A DNA stretch of 21,560 nt from Choristocarpus tenellus KU-1152 (Eukaryota > Phaeophyceae). A model generated the notes under the pieces. The model saw only the letters and a list, made by a program, of their open reading frames with translations, had not been told where the DNA came from and did not search any database. A program made the translations under genes and the position numbers. How positions within the stretch are numbered: the stretch's first letter is position 1; the number at the start of each line of letters is the position of its first letter. The stretch covers positions 1 to 21,560 of the forward strand of contig CAXNAD020000334.1 of assembly GCA_964200185.2 (NCBI GenBank), read 5' to 3'. Below are positions 20,001 through 21,560 of the stretch, piece after piece.

Positions 20001-21118
20001 TACACACATTACCTGGGGGACGCATAGGAACCTTGGTGCCAACTGTGATCTTCCCATGTCTGTGCCGTGACCCATCTTGTATGCTCTCCTTGTCCAAACT
20101 TGGGCAATGGAGAATGCTCAATGGAGGGCTTATTCACCACCTTGCATGTTGGACAGTGCATGGGAAAGGAATCATCACTATTGTTTGGGTAAGTTAGCTG
20201 CTGTTGGTACCCAGAAAAAAACTTAACATTACTTGAAGGGAAAAGTAAATGCTTGTATACTACACTGTTTTATTAGCATTGGATGCTCAAACCTTGTTAT
20301 CCTCTTTGTCTGATGGCACCACCTCGCTCTCAGCACAGTGGACTGTATATCTTGACATTGCTGGAGGAGACTGTGGCTCGTCTGGAGTATTAGTTGCGTT
20401 GTTTGAGACTTGCAGTGACCCAGCCTCCCTACCTTTGCCATTACTACCGTTACTATCACGTTCACCTGAGATCTTGCAGAACCTATCACTGCCTGCAGTA
20501 ACTGAATGATCTACAGATAAAGTCGATTTTCCCAACTCTGGGACAATGCTGAACCCAGCACCATTGCCTGTGCTGTATACATGTTTTGCCTCACATGCTT
20601 TGGTTGGAGGTGTGAGTACAATCCCTGTGTCGCTGGAGTCACCGCCCATTTGCATTGAAGGAGCACCATCAGTCTCATTAGTATCAAGTGCCCTACAAGA
20701 TGTTATGTCTTGTTGTCCGCCCAGTTCCTGTGGTTCTTCAGGGAGAACCAGGATATCATCGATGCTTTCTTCGTTGTGCCTCACATTAACATCACCCTGT
20801 CCATCTCTCTTTCCTCTTCCTGGTATATTCCTTGTTTGGTCACCATACCCTCCTTCCTGTTTTGTATGGGAAATCAAGTTGTCGAACCTGTCAGCCACTA
20901 CCTCCACATCACCCCCTCCTTCTGCCGCGACGCCAATTGTTCCTCCGTCAATGTTCTCAGAGGAAGTTGCCCTAAGCAGATCAGCCTTACCTTGGGAGTG
21001 TTTCCTTGTGTAAGGTACTGACTCCTCATTGGCGTTCAAGGTCCGAGGCGGATATTGTGATATCTCTGAGATAGTCTCTGGTAGGGGTTCTGTGGTTGAT
21101 CTCTCCGAAGTCACTTGC
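12670..21118 (-). CDS. Large multi-exon gene with CxxC zinc-knuckle motifs, unrecognised protein, 5' incomplete
   Basis: Read right to left, the exons are 21118-20293, 20200-20013, 19292-19242, 19121-18951, 18801-18628, 18097-17959, 17647-17555, 17180-17137, 16389-16342, 16297-16203, 16026-15667, 15376-15277, 14178-14059, 13619-13488, 13116-13036, 12927-12881, 12827-12735 and 12688-12670. From 19292 onward all joins are GT...AG and in phase, giving 588 codons and a stop. The first two exons join to each other in phase; the link from 20013 to 19292 is unresolved. The product begins with a long acidic, Ser/Thr/Gly-rich, probably disordered region, then helical segments rich in Gln/Arg/Glu, then RTCPQCG...KTCPNCE, two CxxC knuckles likely to form one zinc ribbon across two exons. 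No enzyme motif is seen. It could be two genes split near 17.5 kb, but no stop plus polyadenylation signal supports that. Confidence 0.6.
12735..12827 (-). CDS. Minus-strand exon VYDPSIGATVVVM
   Basis: Acceptor CTTCCAG after a pyrimidine-rich tract; donor GGCG|GTAAGA, close to consensus. The 30 full codons read VYDPSIGATVVVMEEKQELL and then WEDVEENFLG. The other frames have a stop or poor composition. Phase 2 in and out. Confidence 0.7.
12881..12927 (-). CDS. Minus-strand exon WFPRCLFSAATTHSY
   Basis: The donor TACAT|GTATGC precedes a 53-base intron, and the join creates HSYIVYDPSIG. The acceptor CCCCCAGAG (ending at 12928) gives phase 0 to the exon upstream. An acceptor at 12945 would extend the exon by 17 bases but break the phase. 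Confidence 0.6.
13036..13116 (-). CDS. Minus-strand exon GFLRRLGEGQQ
   Basis: Acceptor CAACTGTCAG; 27 codons reading GFLRRLGEGQQARQAMLDTA and then AAEKEHE, a probable amphipathic helix. Donor GAG|GTGATC, or three codons later at ATG|GTGTAA (lower end 13027). Confidence 0.65.
13488..13619 (-). CDS. Minus-strand exon LVIVLGSSIKEVK
   Basis: 44 codons in phase 0, reading LVIVLGSSIKEVKTALWGAL and then TDFLKKDKRIERRTLHILLV. It has the hydrophobic/charged pattern of a folded domain. The acceptor is TTTTGTGAG. The donor AAG|GTCTAC is weak; a stronger GTATGT site 26 bases on would break the frame with the next exon. Confidence 0.65.
13730..13912 (-). mobile_element. Poly-G MITE copy B (inverted)
   Basis: The best complete copy, 183 bp, opposite in orientation to the others. 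Plus-strand ends are GGCTCAAAGTATCTGGGGGG and CCCCCCAGATAATTTGAGCC, near-perfect inverse repeats. ACA flanks both sides (13727-13729 and 13913-13915). It lies in the intron between the exons at 14059-14178 and 13488-13619 of the minus-strand gene. Confidence 0.92.
14059..14178 (-). CDS. Minus-strand exon with CPNC knuckle
   Basis: Acceptor CTACTAG and donor CAAAAG|GTTGGT; 40 codons in phase 0. It reads RLDLLRLLALYNVQVQEKRK and then TCPNCEVEYRKPHTWAGVQK. CPNC with the following acidic/aromatic residues resembles one half of a zinc ribbon. It follows directly on the exon with CPQC. Confidence 0.72.
14455..14513. repeat. 59-base hairpin (cruciform-like inverted repeat)
   Basis: On the minus strand GTGTCCTAGTGGTT pairs with AACCACAGGACAT with one bulged base, and an inner stem TTGCA/TGCAA closes around a 5-base loop. 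It superficially looks like a tRNA (AGTGGTTAGACGC at the D-arm position) but lacks a T-arm. Confidence 0.65.
14653..14957 (+). mobile_element. Poly-G MITE copy C, probably two fused copies
   Basis: Left end GACCTAAAGTATCTTGGG, right end CCCAGATACTTTGAGCC, flanked by TAA on both sides (14650-14652 and 14958-14960). The left part (14653-14773) has its own G-tract, a CAACACC start and AAAAAGTGCATTTTT, which parallels the core seen again after the gap. The sequence therefore looks like two overlapping reads or two copies joined across the N run. It lies in an intron of the minus-strand gene. Confidence 0.85.
14774..14783. other. Assembly gap (10 N)
   Basis: A gap inside MITE copy C, directly before a long G-tract of about 26 bases. 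Confidence 0.98.
15277..15376 (-). CDS. Minus-strand exon with CPQC knuckle
   Basis: Acceptor CCATCATAG after a CT-rich tract, donor GATGAG|GTGAGC. It joins in phase 2 to give KERARAAAMDHRRGELEYKA, then SLDKRTCPQCGAEQSYDE. The charged helical lead-in and CPQCG are typical of a zinc knuckle; the partner CPNC is 24 residues later in the next exon. Confidence 0.75.
15667..16026 (-). CDS. Minus-strand exon VEQYCHRVSVQQPSALWYP
   Basis: 119 full codons. It begins QVEQYCHRVSVQQPSALWYP, continues through GIAGQLYLVWVALSDPRTEP and SAKEKRAFLHACLADVRE, then a Gly/Lys/Arg-rich linker and the acidic YEDDDDSG, and ends YTMEAKERA. The donor is GCCAG|GTATTA in phase 2. The acceptor could be any of the AG sites around 16023-16044; 16026 fits the upstream exon's phase. 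Confidence 0.7.
16203..16297 (-). CDS. Minus-strand exon, Arg-rich (tentative)
   Basis: The donor TGTG|GTGAGA is strong. The frame reading VGSETDRPSRLSRRRRDYLS fits the phases of its neighbours. A competing frame over 16075-16302 (IDPLGYHGVEETTFRSPRMT...) is also protein-like and runs to a stop at 16075, so the true frame is uncertain. Confidence 0.4.
16342..16389 (-). CDS. Short minus-strand exon (tentative)
   Basis: Acceptor ATTCTTCAACAG with a good tract; 16 codons CSNTAPMPIHLNEDHV in phase 0. The donor GTG|GTCTGA is weak and the following intron would be only 44 bases. Confidence 0.3.
16582..16712. repeat. 45-bp tandem repeat
   Basis: One 21-base half unit (16582-16602), two full 45-base units (16603-16647, 16648-16692) that are nearly identical, and a 20-base partial. 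The unit starts AAAGAGGTGAAAGGGTTGTG. Length is a multiple of three, so frames stay open and read Arg/Lys/Glu-rich repeats on the plus strand. I treat it as intronic. Confidence 0.92.
16972..17001. repeat. CA dinucleotide microsatellite
   Basis: About 15 uninterrupted AC units. Confidence 0.95.
17137..17180 (-). CDS. Short minus-strand exon SNIYHLGSIYSNEW (tentative)
   Basis: The acceptor CATGCAAACAG follows a T/C-rich tract, and the donor TGG|GTAGAC is fair. Phase 1 in and 0 out fit both neighbours. Protein evidence is thin at 14 codons. Confidence 0.4.
17409..17570. repeat. 27-bp minisatellite overlapping an exon end
   Basis: Six head-to-tail units of 27 bp, close to CAAAACAATACTAGTGCATT plus CAAACTA. 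Length is nine codons, so all frames repeat. On the minus strand the first unit codes for the end of the exon at 17555-17647, and every unit contains CTA|GTATT(A/G), a possible splice donor. Confidence 0.95.
17555..17647 (-). CDS. Minus-strand exon GVYRQDILLNTPDYF
   Basis: An excellent acceptor (TTTCTGTCCCCTCCTAG) and a phase-1 join give ETSGVYRQDILLNTPDYFTQ, then SMHFVVCAEYFEYT. The donor inside the 27-bp repeat (ACTA|GTATTA) matches the phase of the next candidate exon. Without splicing, the frame would end at a TAG at 17514-17516 within the repeat. Confidence 0.6.
17959..18097 (-). CDS. Minus-strand exon QALEGVEMRHLSTTDM
   Basis: Acceptor CGTTCCCCAG and consensus donor CTCAG|GTGAGT. 46 codons reading QALEGVEMRHLSTTDMTQEA, then GEDRDIALELSLAVLHRRLR, a likely amphipathic helix. 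Phase 0 in, 1 out. Confidence 0.75.
18192..18453 (+). mobile_element. Poly-G MITE copy F, decayed
   Basis: The left end retains GTGAAAGTATCT but has lost its G-tract. The right half matches well: ACATCAAAATCGCAACAT, CCCCAAATGGACA and CTAAGATAATTTGAC. The middle is diverged and contains a perfect palindrome (18280-18315). It sits in an intron of the minus-strand gene. The left boundary is approximate. Confidence 0.65.
18280..18315. repeat. Perfect 17-bp palindromic hairpin
   Basis: TTTCACCTACTCCAAAA (18280-18296) and its exact reverse complement (18299-18315) are separated by two bases. The self-complementary ATGTATACAT follows. Lies within MITE copy F. Confidence 0.92.
18628..18801 (-). CDS. 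Minus-strand exon QQHSAKKTAIAANWIVQ
   Basis: 58 codons, phase 0 on both sides; acceptor CAACCTTGAG, donor GCGCAG|GTATTT. Reads QQHSAKKTAIAANWIVQVRQ, then QLRVRNENQHREWQTMGQHE, rich in Gln/Arg and probably helical. Confidence 0.72.
18863..18918 (-). repeat. Interstitial telomere-like array in an intron
   Basis: About nine hexamers on the plus strand: two CTAACC-type, six CTAACT and a terminal CTAACCC. On the gene's strand these are GGTTAG/AGTTAG. It fills much of the 149-base intron at 18802-18950. Confidence 0.93.
18951..19121 (-). CDS. Minus-strand exon DRSPRSTRTALLDPASP
   Basis: 57 codons, phase 0; acceptor TTTTCTGAG, donor TCTAAG|GTGTTA. Reads DRSPRSTRTALLDPASPMSP, then VVIAAQAVSLEQSFRSTSAM and KAAAQAIAREDSILSSK. 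A Ser/Arg-rich start leads into an Ala-rich helix. Confidence 0.72.
19242..19292 (-). CDS. Short minus-strand exon PDLGRQLPPKHNQDCIE
   Basis: Acceptor AGTCGCCCAG (or CTCTCTAG, extending to 19300), donor ATTGAA|GTAGGT. 17 codons in phase 0 with the next exon. The link to the exon ending at 20013 (phase 2) does not fit, so an exon may be missing between them. Confidence 0.45.
19533..19714 (+). mobile_element. Poly-G MITE copy D
   Basis: Left end GGCTCGAAGTATCTGGGGGG; right end AAGATATTTTTAGCT, diverged. The core has GTCTACACCAGGGTGTC, CATGCAACCAAATCACCCAA and CCCCAAATGGACAGC. A TGT before the left end recurs one base after the right end, so a target duplication is possible but inexact. It lies in an intron of the minus-strand gene. 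Confidence 0.85.
20013..20200 (-). CDS. Minus-strand exon with HCPTC motif (tentative)
   Basis: A T-rich acceptor (TTTTTTTCTGGGTACCAACAG) joins in phase 0 to the 275-codon exon. The frame is open for 62 codons to CCCCAG|GTAATG. Reads QLTYPNNSDDSFPMHCPTCK, then VVNKPSIEHSPLPKFGQGEH. CPTC followed by histidines could bind zinc. The other two frames are partly open and one (HGKITVGTKVPMRPP) fits the next exon better, so the frame is uncertain. Confidence 0.45.
20293..21118 (-). CDS. Long disordered exon of the minus-strand gene
   Basis: 275 codons between the acceptor CTCTCAACATCAG and the donor AACAAG|GTTTGA; phase 2 in, 0 out. It is the longest open frame in the window. Composition is rich in Ser, Thr, Glu, Asp and Gly with few hydrophobics (for example EESIDDILVLPEEPQELGGQ), as in intrinsically disordered regions. 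No domain is seen. The incoming phase shows that at least one more exon lies upstream. Confidence 0.65.
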
Positions 21119-21330
21119 CTGATGTTGAGAGAGGTTAGCGAATCGGTAGGACATGATCAAAACGCATTTCTTTTCAGCAATATTAAAAAGCGTATGGTGT
21201 CACCATCATGATGGACCCCTTGAGGAACATGCCCTTCTCAGCTGTTGCATGTAGTACGTGATTGAGAGTAATGTGATGCTTCTACATTTCCATCACCGTC
21301 ATCCTTCAAGAGTGTTTTAATTCATCAAGA

Positions 21331-21521
21331 AGCTCAAATTATCTGGGGGTGGGGGTGGCAGGGAATCTACACCAGGGTATCCATTTGGGTCCTGACCAGG
21401 AAAAGCGCACTTACATTATCCATCCGAAACATGCAACCAAATCACCCAAAAATTGCGACATCGAAAATGGGCCCCAAATGGACAGCCGTCACCCCCCCCC
21501 CCCCCCCACACCCTTTGTTCC
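21331..21521 (+). mobile_element. Poly-G MITE copy E
   Basis: Left end AGCTCAAATTATCTGGGGG. The core matches well (ATCTACACCAGG, CCTGACCAGGAAAAG, TTATCCATCC, CATGCAACCAAATCACCCAA, CCCCAAATGGACAGCC). The right end after a long C-tract, CACACCCTTTGTTCC, is a degraded version of CAGATACTTTGAGCC. No target duplication. It lies upstream of the first visible exon of the minus-strand gene. Confidence 0.82.
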
Positions 21522-21560
21522 CAGTGTCCCCCTTAAAACCCACACCCCCCCCCAAAATTT

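Noticed and set aside
20546-21013. 155-residue plus-strand open frame rich in Pro/Ser/Cys
   Set aside because: It is the antisense of the 275-codon minus-strand exon, which is longer and has good splice sites on both sides.

Overview
The window is eukaryotic nuclear DNA. Every convincing coding segment is short, is bounded by GT...AG splice sites, and joins its neighbour in the correct reading phase. There are no bacterial-style operons or ribosome-binding sites. Mono-, di- and trinucleotide tracts, several minisatellites and scattered TTAGGG/CCCTAA blocks suggest an intron-rich organism with TTAGGG-type telomeres, probably a protist, alga or invertebrate; the species cannot be fixed from the sequence. 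Two runs of ten N show that this is a scaffold with gaps.

Layout. (1) Positions 1-1622 are AT-rich and hold no exon I can support. (2) A plus-strand gene occupies 1623-8577 and encodes a calcineurin-like metallophosphoesterase of the membrane-associated YkuE/TMPPE type. Six exons are visible. They carry GDxxD, GNHE, AHQP and GHTHGGQ, and a predicted C-terminal transmembrane helix follows. The exon with the first metal motif (DxH) was not found. Intron 1 contains a roughly 24-copy, 20-bp minisatellite, and the last intron contains a long fold-back repeat. (3) At 8879-10139 a possible second plus-strand gene of three phase-compatible exons encodes a small unrecognised protein. (4) 10140-12550 is mostly non-coding and contains one copy (A) of a new MITE-like element. 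(5) From 12670 to 21118 a large minus-strand gene can be reconstructed. It starts beyond the right end of the window or upstream of 21118. Sixteen downstream exons join without a frame conflict into about 588 codons ending in a stop, with a polyadenylation signal 111 bases beyond. Upstream lie a 275-codon disordered exon and a 62-codon exon with a CPxC knuckle. I do not recognise the protein; it carries CxxC pairs that look like a zinc ribbon divided over two exons.

The most interesting feature is a short non-autonomous transposon family. Six copies (A-F) lie at 11267-21521. Each has GGCTCAAAGTATCTGGGGGG-like inverted ends whose inner part is a variable poly-G/poly-C tract, a conserved core of about 110-150 bp, and in the three best copies a 3-bp target duplication (TTT, ACA, TAA). 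Four copies lie in introns of the minus-strand gene and a fifth just upstream of its first visible exon. Both scaffold gaps fall in or next to the G-tracts of two copies.
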